DNA of 64,000 nt from Nonomuraea jiangxiensis (GTDB lineage Bacteria; Actinomycetota; Actinomycetes; Streptosporangiales; Streptosporangiaceae). The notes under the pieces were generated by a model. That model was not told the origin of the DNA and did not search any database. It saw nothing but the letters and a program-made list of their open reading frames with translations. The stretch's first letter is position 1, and each line of letters starts with the position of its first letter. Position numbers and translations under genes: made by a program. Of the stretch, positions 7,706 to 15,946 are shown in pieces. Location: positions 62,001-126,000 of the forward strand of contig NZ_FNDJ01000014.1 of the NCBI RefSeq assembly GCF_900099965.1, given 5' to 3'.

Positions 7706-8350
7706 TCAGTTCTTCATGATCATGGTCATGCCGTCGGCCCACGGCAGCATGAGCACGCTCACCCGCGGATCCTCGATCACCAGGTCGTTGAACTCGCGGA
7801 TCTCCACGGTCGTGGTCTCCGCGTGGGCGGGGTCGGCCACCCATCCCCTGCGCAGCGTGTTGTCGGCGATGATCAGCCCGCCCGGGCGCAGGCGGTCGAG
7901 CAGCAGCTCGTAGTAGCCGGGGTAGTTGCCCTTGTCGGCGTCCAGGAAGGCCAGGTCGATCGTCTCGTCGAAGGCGGCGAGCGTCTCCAGCGCGGGCCCG
8001 AGCGTGAGCGTGATCCGGTCCTCGACGCCGGCCCGGCGCCAGTAGCGGCGGGCGATCGAGGTCCACTCCTCGCTCACGTCGAAGCAGTACAGCCGGCCGC
8101 CGGTCAGCCCGCGGGCGATGCACACCGACGAGTACCCGGTGAACGTCCCCACCTCCACGACCACCCGGGGCGCCGTGAGCCGGGTGATCATCGTGAGGAA
8201 GCTGCCCTGGTCGGGGGAGACCTGCATGCCCGCGGAGTCTCCGGTGACGTCCGCGGTCTCCTTGGCCAGCTCCTCCAGCAGGGGATCGGGCGCGGTGCTG
8301 TGAGTCCGGACATATTGCGCTACGGCGGGGTCCAGAAGATATGCCTTCAT
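7706..8350 (-). CDS. Class I SAM-dependent O-methyltransferase (CCoAOMT-like)
   Basis: 214 residues. The SAM-binding motif I is VVEVGTFTGYSSVCIARG near residue 65, motif II-like acid in YCFDVS, and DLAFLDADKGNY supplies the metal-binding Asp residues of the divalent-cation dependent family (catechol and caffeoyl-CoA O-methyltransferase type). Substrate unknown. ATG at 8350 has only a weak purine-rich stretch ahead. It is convergent with ilvE and divergent from the thioredoxin-like gene, with 60 bases between the two starts. Confidence 0.85.
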   Translation of the reverse strand: MKAYLLDPAVAQYVRTHSTAPDPLLEELAKETADVTGDSAGMQVSPDQGSFLTMITRLTAPRVVVEVGTFTGYSSVCIARGLTGGRLYCFDVSEEWTSIARRYWRRAGVEDRITLTLGPALETLAAFDETIDLAFLDADKGNYPGYYELLLDRLRPGGLIIADNTLRRGWVADPAHAETTTVEIREFNDLVIEDPRVSVLMLPWADGMTMIMKN

Positions 8351-8410
8351 GCGGCCATTGTTTCCATTTCCGGTAGGGTCTGCGCGATCGATGACGTGGG
8401 AAGTGGGCTG

Positions 8411-9055
8411 ATGATGAAGCGGTTGGTGGCGGTCGCGATGGCGTGCGTGGCGATCGTCGTACTCGGGGTGCTGGCGTTCTCGGAGCCGGACGCGTCGCCG
8501 GACGGGGTACGGCTGACCCGCCAGGTCGACGGCACCATGGTCCTGGCCGACCGGTCCAGCAAGGCCCCCGTACTCGACCTGTACGAGGACTTCGACTGCC
8601 CCGTCTGCAAGGACCTGCACGCCAGGGTGGACGCCACGATCCGGAAGCTGGCCACGGAGGGCAAGGTCAAGGTCGTCTTCCACGCCGTGACGATCTTCCA
8701 GGACGAGCCCATGCGCTCCAACTCCATCCGCGCCGCCGCTGCCGCCCGCTGCGTGCCGGAGGAGAACTGGCTGGCCTTCCGGGACGAGCTCTACGCCATG
8801 CAGCCCGCGCCGCACGGGGTGGCCTCCGGCTTCACCGTCGAGGACCTGGCCCGGGCCGCCAGGCAGGCGGGGGCGGACGTGGACCAGTGCGTCACCTCGC
8901 AGTCGTACGCGGAGGACCACCTGGCGCAGACGGCCAAAGTACGGCTGGAGGGCACCCCGACGGTGCTGCTCAACGGGCAGCTGATGGGCCAGGAGGCGTT
9001 CGACCCCGCGGCCCTCGAACGTGCCATCACCGGCGGCGGCGGTGTCGTGGTGTAA
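8411..9055 (+). CDS. Membrane-anchored DsbA-like thioredoxin domain protein
   Basis: 214 residues. One N-terminal hydrophobic helix (about 5-22, LVAVAMACVAIVVLGVLAF) anchors or exports the protein. The catalytic CPVC motif is in YEDFDCPVCKDLHARVD near residue 69. The rest follows the Thioredoxin_4/DsbA layout: a long helical insertion with SYAEDHLAQ and the cis-Pro loop LEGTPTVLLNG near 184. It probably acts outside the membrane on cysteines of exported proteins. Two adjacent ATG codons (8411 and 8414) are equivalent starts; GGGAAGTGGG is the best ribosome-binding candidate. Confidence 0.85.
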   Translation: MMKRLVAVAMACVAIVVLGVLAFSEPDASPDGVRLTRQVDGTMVLADRSSKAPVLDLYEDFDCPVCKDLHARVDATIRKLATEGKVKVVFHAVTIFQDEPMRSNSIRAAAAARCVPEENWLAFRDELYAMQPAPHGVASGFTVEDLARAARQAGADVDQCVTSQSYAEDHLAQTAKVRLEGTPTVLLNGQLMGQEAFDPAALERAITGGGGVVV

Positions 9056-9082
9056 CGACCCTCATCCCACAAGGTGAGATCG

Positions 9083-9166
9083 ATGTGCCAGATGGTGACC
9101 ACGTGTGGCAGACTGATGAGCACTATGTTCAGCGGTCTGCTCATTATCGGCAGGCGCGCCGGCTGA
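9083..9166 (+). CDS. Leader peptide of the cimA attenuator
   Basis: In-frame ATG codons at 9083, 9116 and 9125 end at one TGA. From 9116 the peptide is MSTMFSGLLIIGRRAG; the longest version has 27 residues and the best ribosome site (AAGGTGAG at 9071-9078, five bases before ATG 9083). The control codons CTG CTC ATT ATC (two Leu, two Ile, 9137-9148) sit just before a 10-bp stem that starts in the next codons. This is the classical arrangement in which a ribosome stalled for charged tRNA-Leu or tRNA-Ile decides between alternative RNA folds. Confidence 0.75.
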   Translation: MCQMVTTCGRLMSTMFSGLLIIGRRAG

Positions 9167-9218
9167 CCAAGGGACACCGCCGGCGCGCAGACCTCTCACG
9201 TCCGTGAGGGGTCTTTTT
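9154..9218 (+). promoter_or_regulatory. cimA transcription attenuator (pause stem and terminator)
   Basis: Stem one: GCGCGCCGGC (9154-9163) with GCCGGCGCGC (9179-9188), perfect, starting within the leader codons. Stem two: GACCTCTCACG (9190-9200) with the complementary arm ending at 9213, one G-U pair, followed by TTTTTG: a true intrinsic terminator placed before cimA. GTGAGA at 9074-9079 can pair with TCTCAC in the terminator arm and is a possible antiterminator segment (inference). Confidence 0.75.
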
Positions 9219-9292
9219 GTTTTCCACGATTCGCAGGATCCGCACGCAGACCCGCCAGAACTCCCAGAAACCTGAAACTTCCGGAGAGACCC

Positions 9293-10870
9293 ATGGCCGA
9301 CGACCGCTTCCACGTATACGACACGACGCTGCGTGACGGCGCCCAGCAGGAGGGGCTCAACCTGACTGTCGCCGACAAGCTCGCCATCGCGCGTCACCTG
9401 GACAGCCTGGGCGTCGGCTTCATCGAAGGGGGCTGGCCGGGCGCCAACCCCAAGGACACAGAGTTCTTCAGGCAAGCCCGAACAGAGCTCGACCTGAAGC
9501 ACGCGCGACTAGCCGCGTTCGGCGCGACCCGCCGGGCCGGGGTAAAGGCCGCCGACGACCCATTGGTGGCCGCGTTGCGCGAATCCGGCGCGCCGGTCGT
9601 GACCCTTGTCGCCAAGAGTCACGACCGGCACGTGGAGCTGGCCCTCCGCACGACCCTTGAGGAGAACCTCGCGATGATCCGCGACACGGTCTCCCACCTT
9701 CGTGCGGAGGGCCAGCGAGTCTTCCTCGACGCCGAGCACTTCTTCGACGGCTACAAGTCCAACCCCGCCTACGCGCTGGAGGTCGTCAGGACCGCCGCCG
9801 AGGCCGGGGCCGACGTCATCGCCCTGTGCGACACCAACGGCGGCATGCTCCCCGACGAGCTCGGGGAGGTCGTCCAGGAGGCGGTACGGAGCAGCGCCCG
9901 GGTCGGCATCCACTGCCACGACGACACCGGCTGCGCGGTGGCCAACACCCTGGCGGCCGTCCAGGCCGGCGCCACGCACGTCCAGGGCTGCGCCAACGGC
10001 TACGGCGAGCGCTCGGGCAACGCCAACCTCTTCACGGTCGTGGCCAACCTCCAGCTCAAGCGCGGCTTCGACCTCGTGCCCGCCGGCGCGCTGGCCGACA
10101 TGACCCGCATCGCCCACGCCATCACCGAAGTGACGAACGTCACCCCCAACTCCCACGCCCCGTACGTCGGCACCTCCGCCTTCGCCCACAAGGCCGGCCT
10201 GCACGCCAGCGCCATCAAGGTGGACCCGAACCTCTACCAGCACATCGACCCCGCCGAGGTGGGCAACGACATGCGCATGCTCGTCTCCGACATGGCGGGC
10301 CGGGCGTCGGTGGAGCTCAAGGGCCGCGAGCTGGGCTACGAGCTGACCCCCGACCACACCAAGGCCCTGGTGAAGGAGGTCAAGAACCTGGAGTCGCAGG
10401 GCTACACCTTCGAGGCCGCCGACGCGTCCTTCGAGCTGCTGCTGCGGGACACCGTGCGGGGCGAGCGCAGGCGCCACTTCGAGGTGGAGTCCTGGCGGGT
10501 GATCGTCGAGCGTACGAAGGGCGGCGAGCTGGTCAGCGAGGCCACCGTCAAGGTGCACGCCAAGGGCGAGCGCATCGTGGCCACCGGCGAGGGCAACGGC
10601 CCCGTCAACGCCCTGGACAAGGCCGTACGGCTGGCGCTGGAGCAGCTCTACCCCGAGCTGGCCAAACTGGAGCTGGTGGACTACAAGGTCCGCATACTGG
10701 AGGGCACCCACGGCACGGACGCCGTCACCAGGGTCCTCATCACCTCCAGCGACGACCGCGCCGAGTGGTCCACGGTCGGGGTGGCGGAGAACATCATCGA
10801 CGCGTCGTGGCAGGCCCTTGAGCAGGCGGTCACGTACGGCCTCCTAAGAGCCGGCCGCGAAACCCTCTGA
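9293..10870 (+). CDS. cimA: (R)-citramalate synthase
   Basis: 525 residues. It condenses pyruvate and acetyl-CoA to citramalate, giving a threonine-independent entry into isoleucine synthesis. The HMG-CoA lyase-like TIM barrel starts at residue 7 with YDTTLRDGAQQEG; metal-binding HCHDDTGCAVANTLAA lies near 204; GCANGYGERSGNANL near 231. The C-terminal LeuA-type regulatory dimer domain spans roughly 410-520. The length and the DTTLRDGAQQEGL start favour CimA over 2-isopropylmalate synthase. GGAGAG precedes the ATG. Expression is likely set by the Leu/Ile attenuator directly upstream. Confidence 0.92.
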   Translation: MADDRFHVYDTTLRDGAQQEGLNLTVADKLAIARHLDSLGVGFIEGGWPGANPKDTEFFRQARTELDLKHARLAAFGATRRAGVKAADDPLVAALRESGAPVVTLVAKSHDRHVELALRTTLEENLAMIRDTVSHLRAEGQRVFLDAEHFFDGYKSNPAYALEVVRTAAEAGADVIALCDTNGGMLPDELGEVVQEAVRSSARVGIHCHDDTGCAVANTLAAVQAGATHVQGCANGYGERSGNANLFTVVANLQLKRGFDLVPAGALADMTRIAHAITEVTNVTPNSHAPYVGTSAFAHKAGLHASAIKVDPNLYQHIDPAEVGNDMRMLVSDMAGRASVELKGRELGYELTPDHTKALVKEVKNLESQGYTFEAADASFELLLRDTVRGERRRHFEVESWRVIVERTKGGELVSEATVKVHAKGERIVATGEGNGPVNALDKAVRLALEQLYPELAKLELVDYKVRILEGTHGTDAVTRVLITSSDDRAEWSTVGVAENIIDASWQALEQAVTYGLLRAGRETL

Positions 10871-10875
10871 CCCCC

Positions 10876-10924
10876 CGCCCACCCGTTGCCTGGTTACCGG
10901 GTGGGCTGCCGGGATCCCGCCCCG
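10876..10924 (+). repeat. Structured repeat, partial copy 1
   Basis: First part of the element that is fuller at 10953-11068. It shares the CACCCGTTGCCTGGTTACC block and the GGTGGGCTGCCGGGA block, then diverges. Confidence 0.8.
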
Positions 10925-10952
10925 ACAACCTCGGCTCGCTGCGCTCGCCCCG

Positions 10953-11068
10953 CGCCCACCCGTTGCCTGGTTACCGGGGTGGGCTGCCGGGAGCCCGCCC
11001 CGAGCGGTCCTCGCTACCGCTCGGGCTGTCCCACGAGTGGGCTTCGCCCAGGCGAAGGGCCTGCGGCC
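10953..11068 (+). repeat. Structured repeat, copy 2
   Basis: About 115 bases with three successive hairpins: CCCACCC with GGGGTGGG, CCCGAGCGG with CCGCTCGGG (9 bp perfect), and CTTCGCC with GGCGAAG (7 bp, 2-base loop). A copy in opposite orientation lies at 15947-16063; loops differ while stems are kept. Non-coding. The 300 bases that follow hold only gene remnants. Confidence 0.85.
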
Positions 11069-11097
11069 GATCGAGCCCTTCAAGCCTTGGCCAGAGC

Positions 11098-11190
11098 GAG
11101 CAGCCGCAATCGCTGTATCGGAGACGCGCCCAAGAGCAGGGCCGATCCGTCGATCCTGGAGAACCAGGCAGCCGTGTGGATGGCCCACGT
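11098..11190 (+). pseudogene. Detached fragment of a PCMT-type methyltransferase gene
   Basis: A short frame encodes KSRADPSILENQAAVWMAH. This closely matches KSRVDPSILEDRTAVWIAQ in the methyltransferase at 12.7-13.9 kb on the opposite strand, and the DNA flanking it is similar too. No start or catalytic domain is present, so this is a gene remnant. Between here and 11486 only further short, broken frames are seen; one on the minus strand (about 11190-11340) has an Ala/Glu/Arg-rich helical composition and could be another remnant. Confidence 0.65.
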
Positions 11191-11489
11191 TTTCTGGCTT
11201 CGACGAGCCGATGTGCTCTTTCCTCCGCGAGCATTTGACAGCCGCGACGCGCGACCTCGGCCTCGTCTTCTGCAGCGATCAATTCGCCGCGCAACTCGTT
11301 CCACTGAGGCTTTTCCAACCTGATCGGGCTGATCAAGCAGGAGAGAACCGGGACGGGTTGGCATAAGAGGCTCTCGGCAGCTCGTACGCACGGGTCTGAC
11401 CCCATGAAGACCCATAGGCTCCTGATTGCCAGATATGCCGGTTGGGCGGTCTTTTGACGGCTCGGATCATGTGTGGAGGGAGCTCGGTG

Positions 11490-12299
11490 ATGATGATCAG
11501 CCAGCTCGTGATCGCCGGGCTGTTGTTCCCGAACCTGTCCGTACAGGCACGGCCCCCTCTCCTCCACGTGATGACGTGGAACGTCTGTGCGGGCACCAAC
11601 GCTGGGTGCGCGCTCTTTCGCCGCTCGAACGCCGAGCTGGCCTGGCACGTGGCAGTGCTGGCGACCGAGGCGGACGTGGTCTTCCTTCAGGAGTTCTGCA
11701 CGGGCGCCGACGCCGACCTGGAACACGAGCTCGAACGCCGTACCGGCCGGAATTGGAGCGTCCGGTCGGCCGGGCTGAAGTACTCGGACGGTTCCCCATA
11801 CCAGTGCCTGCCCGACAGAAACGGCAGGCCGCGTGGGGTGCTGAGCGTCACCCTGGCCGTGGCCGGAGCGGACACCGGCCTCGTCGTGCACCCGCTGACC
11901 TCGCCGCCGTGGGGAGCCCGCAGGTATGCCGTCTGCACGGCCGACCGGGCGTTCTGCACCGCGCACTTCTCGTCGGGATCGAGTTACGACGACAGGCAGA
12001 AGGGCAGGCCCTACCGGCACATCCAGTTGCGCGAGCTGTTCAAGCTCGGCCGGGGTGTGATCGGCGGCGATCTCAACCTGGTGCCGCGCGACGCCGCCGC
12101 GGCCTACAAGGGCCGCGACGAATGCGACCCGCGCCGGCGCTGGACCTACGTGACCCGCAGGCGGAAGATTGATTACGTGTTCGCCGGCGAGGGCCGCGTA
12201 CGGAAATGCTTCGTCGATTACGCCCGGAGCACGTGGTCTGATCACGTCCCGCTGCACGCCTGGGTGAGAGCAGGTTCAACGCCGCCTGCACCACGTTGA
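11490..12299 (+). CDS. Secreted endonuclease/exonuclease/phosphatase-family protein
   Basis: 269 residues. Signal peptide MMISQLVIAGLLFPNLSVQA, then the DNase I-like metal-dependent fold: TWNVC near residue 30, VVFLQEFC (catalytic Glu), RGVIGGDLNLVP (Asp/Asn pair), RKIDYVF, and the final WSDHVPLHA with catalytic His. The superfamily cuts phosphodiesters or phosphomonoesters; the substrate cannot be told. Several cysteines after the signal suggest disulfides outside the cell. GGAGGG at 11475-11480 supports ATG 11490 (or GTG 11487). It lies within the accessory block bounded by inverted repeats. Confidence 0.85.
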   Translation: MMISQLVIAGLLFPNLSVQARPPLLHVMTWNVCAGTNAGCALFRRSNAELAWHVAVLATEADVVFLQEFCTGADADLEHELERRTGRNWSVRSAGLKYSDGSPYQCLPDRNGRPRGVLSVTLAVAGADTGLVVHPLTSPPWGARRYAVCTADRAFCTAHFSSGSSYDDRQKGRPYRHIQLRELFKLGRGVIGGDLNLVPRDAAAAYKGRDECDPRRRWTYVTRRRKIDYVFAGEGRVRKCFVDYARSTWSDHVPLHAWVRAGSTPPAPR

Positions 12300-12732
12300 G
12301 CCGGCCCAGCACCAGGTTGTTCGTCATGCCCTACCAGCGAAACCCGAATTTTGCGCATCCACGCTGCCGGCCAGGGACGAATTGGGATACACCCTCACTG
12401 AGGCTCTTTCATGGGTCCACCGAGGATGAAAACAGCTCACTCAATGCTCATTGGCCGACCTTGCCCCTCTCACCCCGGACACGGGGTGCTAACGTGGGCG
12501 ACATAAGCCCCGGGATTGCCTCTGCGAGCACGCAGCCCGGGGCACGGCTTTGTCTCGGGCAAGCCGCAAATAGGAGGCGGAGGCCCAAGAACTCGGCAAT
12601 GCTAGCGCGATCTTGAAAGGCTCGTACTCGCCTTCACCTGATCCATCCGTCCCGACAATTGCCACCCTCGCAGCGATCAGATTCATACTTCCTGGAACAC
12701 GGACAGCCGCAACGCGGGGCCTTTGTCGCTGC
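12300..12732. other. Gene-poor stretch
   Basis: No convincing gene in about 430 bases; GC content is lower than in the surroundings. CCCCGGG at about 12509 and CCCGGGG at about 12536 can form a 7-8 bp stem with a 21-base loop, possibly a terminator for the phosphatase gene to the left or the methyltransferase gene to the right. A 65-codon minus-strand frame (12489-12686) has no recognisable features. Confidence 0.5.
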
Positions 12733-13871
12733 CTATGCGGGAAGATCCCAGGTCGGCCCTCCGGGCTCGCTCAGCCAGACCCATTGCCGATCGGGTGTGA
12801 CGGTCAACCCACAGCCCGATTGATGCGGCTGGCCCGCCCCCTGCCACGCCTCGATGGACTTTTCAAGCTCATCCCACAGCCTGACCGGCCCGTGCTGTCG
12901 CACCACCCACCCCCTCCAGGGTCGGACAGTGCCTCAGCCCGCGAACCGGTGCCGGCGTCGACCAGGAACGTGGCGCCGTCGCCCCAGGAGATCTGTGCTT
13001 GCGGGATGGCGAGCTGGGCTATCCACACGGCTGTCCGGTCCTCCAGGATCGACGGATCGACCCTGCTCTTACGCGCCTCTCCGATGCCTCTCACCATCGG
13101 AGGGCGCGGAGGCGGCCAGTGGGCGCGGGCCGTCATGAAGTAGAGGCTGTCTTCGAGGAAGCGGCCACTCGCGGTGCCACCGTCGGTCAGGGTGAGGTGA
13201 GCGAACGCGACGCCACCCATCCATCCCCCCATCGGAGCCGTAATGGTGCCGCCCGCGCGGAGTTGCCGTACCCAGGCGTAGGGGATCGTACGAACTGAAC
13301 AGGTCGCTATTACCCGGTCGTACTCGGCGTTCTCCGCGTACCCATACAGCCCATCGCCCTGTGGCAAGGCCGGGGCAAACCCCGCCGCAGTGATCGCCGC
13401 ACGGGCACGAGAGGCGATCACCGAGTCGTACTCGACCGAGGTGACCTCGGCATTTCCGAGCCGGTGGCACATCAGCGCCGTCGAATAGCCCGTGCCGGTG
13501 CCGATCTCCAGGACCCTGTCGCCTTCGCCGATCTGGGCGGCTTCCAACATCCGTACTACCAGGCTGGGCAGGGTTGATGATGAGGTCGGGCAGCCGGTCA
13601 CGGCCCCTGTCGCGGCGTCTGCCGTGATGCCGGCGACCTGGGTCACCAGCGTCGCGTCCGCGTAGACGAGGGTCAGCCAGTCATCCGTACTCATGTCGGA
13701 GCGTCGCACCGGCGTCCACAGGTCGCCGCGGGTCTTGTCGGGCACATAGACGGCATCCCCTAGAAAAAGCTCGCGGGGCACCGTTTCAAGCGCTTTGCGC
13801 CAGCTGGCGGATCCTATTTTGTCCGCCAACTCCAGGCGGTGCTTCGCGGCCATGTCGCTCACGCCCACCAT
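12733..13871 (-). pseudogene. PCMT-type (FxLD-system-like) methyltransferase, frameshifted near the C-terminus
   Basis: Starting at ATG 13871 (second in-frame ATG at 13853) the protein has the protein-L-isoaspartate methyltransferase fold: SSSTLPSLVVRMLEAAQIG, SAM motif VLEIGTGTGYSTALMCH, VTSVEYD and AENAEYDRVIATCSV. Actinomycete proteins of this kind end with a domain ending near a VTPDGQW motif. Here the frame goes astray after SDPGGGG, around a CCCCC run at 12910-12914. One extra base there restores VRQHGPVRLWDELE and LTVTPDRQWVWLSEPGG, ending with TAG at 12735. So a one-base deletion (or sequencing error) disrupts the last 60 or so residues. Some relatives modify RiPP precursors; no precursor peptide was found beside it. 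Confidence 0.75.
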
Positions 13872-14024
13872 TCTTTCAGGAGTGCTTCTGCGAAGGCGCA
13901 AGCTATTGCATCGGAGTTCGGCAGCCATCCCCATCGCCTATTGGGATTGCACTCGACGAATGTCGGACTTGCAGTTGTTTGTGGCGCCCACAAACAAAGC
14001 AACAGCGGGGAACCGAGGGAAGGA

Positions 14025-14053
14025 AAAGCCCCTGCCGCGACATCAGGGGCTTT
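14025..14053 (-). terminator. Terminator after the DUF397 gene
   Basis: AAAGCCCCTG (14025-14034) and CAGGGGCTTT (14044-14053) form a perfect 10-bp stem with a 9-base loop, 8 bases after the DUF397 stop. Confidence 0.75.
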
Positions 14054-14061
14054 GTGCGAAA

Positions 14062-14277
14062 CTAGAAGTCGAATTCGCCCTTTTTGGCGCCGTCGATGAA
14101 GGCTGCCCATACGGACCCACTGACGACGAACGGGGACTGTTCGGGCGCCTCTGTGTCGCGGATGCCCACCCGCCCGCCTGACAGCGGTGCGACCTCAAGG
14201 CAGTTGCCGTTGTCGCCCGAGAACGAGGACTTCCGCCATGCGGCGGTGGCAAGTTCCTCGTTCAACTGCAGTTCCAT
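14062..14277 (-). CDS. DUF397 protein
   Basis: 71 residues with the family core: WRKSSFSGDNGNCLEVAPL near residue 15, VGIRDTE near 37, and a WAAFIDGAKKGEF end. DUF397 proteins are very common in actinomycetes next to XRE regulators with a C-terminal DUF5753 domain, and in some systems act as a toxin-like or signalling partner whose activity the XRE protein restrains; the molecular role is not settled. Its start lies inside the end of the XRE gene (16-base overlap), which points to translational coupling. Confidence 0.9.
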   Translation of the reverse strand: MELQLNEELATAAWRKSSFSGDNGNCLEVAPLSGGRVGIRDTEAPEQSPFVVSGSVWAAFIDGAKKGEFDF

Positions 14278-15092
14278 TCTTGATCCAACCTCTCTTCAAT
14301 CTTTCGGAGCGAAAGGCTCTGGGGGAGTGCCTCGGAGCGGCATGCCTGGTATCGACGGATAAGAATCTCTACTTCGGACTCTCTATCCCACACCTTCCCA
14401 TTAACCGGCGAATCAACGAAGGCGGCAGCAGGTCTGCCGGCCATATGTGCGATCAGACAACCGCCCAGAAGCCCAGCGGTCACGCGAGCGCTGAATGGGA
14501 GGATTTGAATCGTGATAGGACCGTGGGCCACTTCGATGAGATGCGCCAGCTGATTGCGGGTGACGGTTTCGCTCCCAATCGGACGATACAGGATCGACTC
14601 GTCCAGCACCGCGTACAGCTGGGGAGGATACGTCCGGTGGAAGATCTCCTTCCGCGCCATACGATCGCGGACGGCTTCCTCTATCTGCTCGGGAACGATG
14701 CCAGGTTTCTGTTCCACGATGGCCCTGGCGTATTCAGGAGTCTGAAGCAGGCCGGGAACGATCGTCGGCTCCCATGTCCAGAGCTCCCGTGCGCTGGCCT
14801 CGATCTCCAGCCAAGGAACGAGGGTCTTGAAGATGGTTTCGCGCCTGCTGATGGGCAAGTGTTTGACCAACTCGTCGGGCTCCAGCCCAAGAGCCTCTCC
14901 TGCCGCCCGAGCGAACTCGGCTTTAGCCACGCGTTCTCCGCGCTCGATCATGCCCACGGCGTTGGCGTGGTAGCCCATGCGGTCGCCGAGCTGTCCTTGC
15001 GTGAGGGCCGCGGCTTCTCGCGCTTTGCGTAGCTCGTAGCCGAAGCGAGCGGCGGCGCTGGCTTCGGGATCTAGCTCTTTGGGGGCCGGCAT
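14262..15092 (-). CDS. XRE-family regulator with DUF5753 domain (WhiJ-like)
   Basis: 276 residues. The helix-turn-helix is at about 17-75 (LRKAREAAALTQGQLGDRMG, then VGMIERGERV), followed by the DUF5753 sensor domain (about 95-270) with WTWEPTIVPGLLQTPEYARA and the ILPFSARVTAGLLGG segment. GGAAGGG five bases upstream supports ATG 15092. The set XRE plus DUF397 plus a divergent HATPase protein recalls the whiJ-type loci that influence development in Streptomyces (family knowledge). An 8-bp inverted repeat 29 bases upstream is a candidate binding site. Confidence 0.92.
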   Translation of the reverse strand: MPAPKELDPEASAAARFGYELRKAREAAALTQGQLGDRMGYHANAVGMIERGERVAKAEFARAAGEALGLEPDELVKHLPISRRETIFKTLVPWLEIEASARELWTWEPTIVPGLLQTPEYARAIVEQKPGIVPEQIEEAVRDRMARKEIFHRTYPPQLYAVLDESILYRPIGSETVTRNQLAHLIEVAHGPITIQILPFSARVTAGLLGGCLIAHMAGRPAAAFVDSPVNGKVWDRESEVEILIRRYQACRSEALPQSLSLRKIEERLDQEWNCS

Positions 15093-15120
15093 GAGAGCCC
15101 TTCCGATCAGGTGCCATGAC

Positions 15121-15167
15121 TGTCACACGCATCCATCACACAGGATGACCGCCTAATCCGTGTGACA
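15121..15167. promoter_or_regulatory. Inverted repeat in the divergent XRE/HATPase promoter region
   Basis: TGTCACAC (15121-15128) and GTGTGACA (15160-15167) are perfect inverted copies 31 bases apart. Their position between the two divergent genes suits autoregulation by the XRE protein. Confidence 0.45.
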
Positions 15168-15305
15168 CAAGTACTCGCGGGATGTGCTGTGCGCTGTTGA
15201 TTCCTGTCACCCTGGCAAACAACTCGGGAGACGCCGTCAGCGGATGCTACAAGCGGACCCAAGGCCGCGTGTGATGCTGACGACAGCTGGATGAAGAGGT
15301 GATCT

Positions 15306-15818
15306 GTGCCAATCGGAACCCTGTCAGAACGCCCGACCGTCGACATATGGAGAGGTACGGTCCTACGCCGCAGCGAGCTGGCATCGTGGAGGGCCCGACA
15401 AGTCCTCAAGGTTTGGATTGCCACAGCTCACCCGTTGTTCGGCGATGTGACGCAGGTGGCGACCGAACTGGTCAACAACAGCTTTCTTCACGTGCCCACC
15501 AGCCCACAACGGGACTGGGTCAAGATGCGCCTGGGCTTCGCTCCCGAGTTCGTGCGTCTGGAGGTCATCGACCCTGGTGTCGATGTGCCAGAAAAGCGCT
15601 TCATTCCCCGCCAAGTGGGCGAGGCCGAGACCTCTGGTAGAGGGCTCGCCATCGTGGACGCTCTTTCAACCTGTTGGGGCACTGACCGGATTGCCCACGG
15701 GCACCGTCTCGTCTGGTGCGACTTCGACATGCCGGCCGAAGTGGCCCCCGGCCGAGGGACCTGTATCTCGGCCAGGGCAGAACTCCCACAGGAAGCGCCA
15801 GATGAAGTGTGCGATTAA
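15306..15818 (+). CDS. HATPase_c-family anti-sigma/regulatory kinase-like protein
   Basis: 170 residues, a single GHKL ATP-binding domain of the SpoIIAB/RsbW type. The N box is ATELVNNSFLHV near residue 50, the G1 box VIDPGVDVP near 84 and the G2 region SGRGLAIVDAL near 111. Stand-alone domains of this class bind sigma or anti-anti-sigma factors; none is encoded nearby. GTG 15306 has GAGGTGA just upstream. Together with the divergent XRE and DUF397 genes it completes a WhiJ/AbaA-like cluster. Confidence 0.85.
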   Translation: MPIGTLSERPTVDIWRGTVLRRSELASWRARQVLKVWIATAHPLFGDVTQVATELVNNSFLHVPTSPQRDWVKMRLGFAPEFVRLEVIDPGVDVPEKRFIPRQVGEAETSGRGLAIVDALSTCWGTDRIAHGHRLVWCDFDMPAEVAPGRGTCISARAELPQEAPDEVCD

Positions 15819-15946
15819 CTCCTATCCGGGGGTGCCCCCGATCGCAACCGTGGGCGGGGCAGCGTTTCCGGCCGTTGGAACAACACGCACGTGGCTGCGG
15901 CCGGAGTCCTTAGCATTCCAAGCCAAGGACCGAGGAACGATGCGCG

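Noticed and set aside
12489..12686. 65-codon minus-strand frame as a RiPP precursor for the PCMT methyltransferase
   Set aside because: No FxLD motif and no Ser/Thr/Cys-rich core; the sequence looks like unconstrained DNA.
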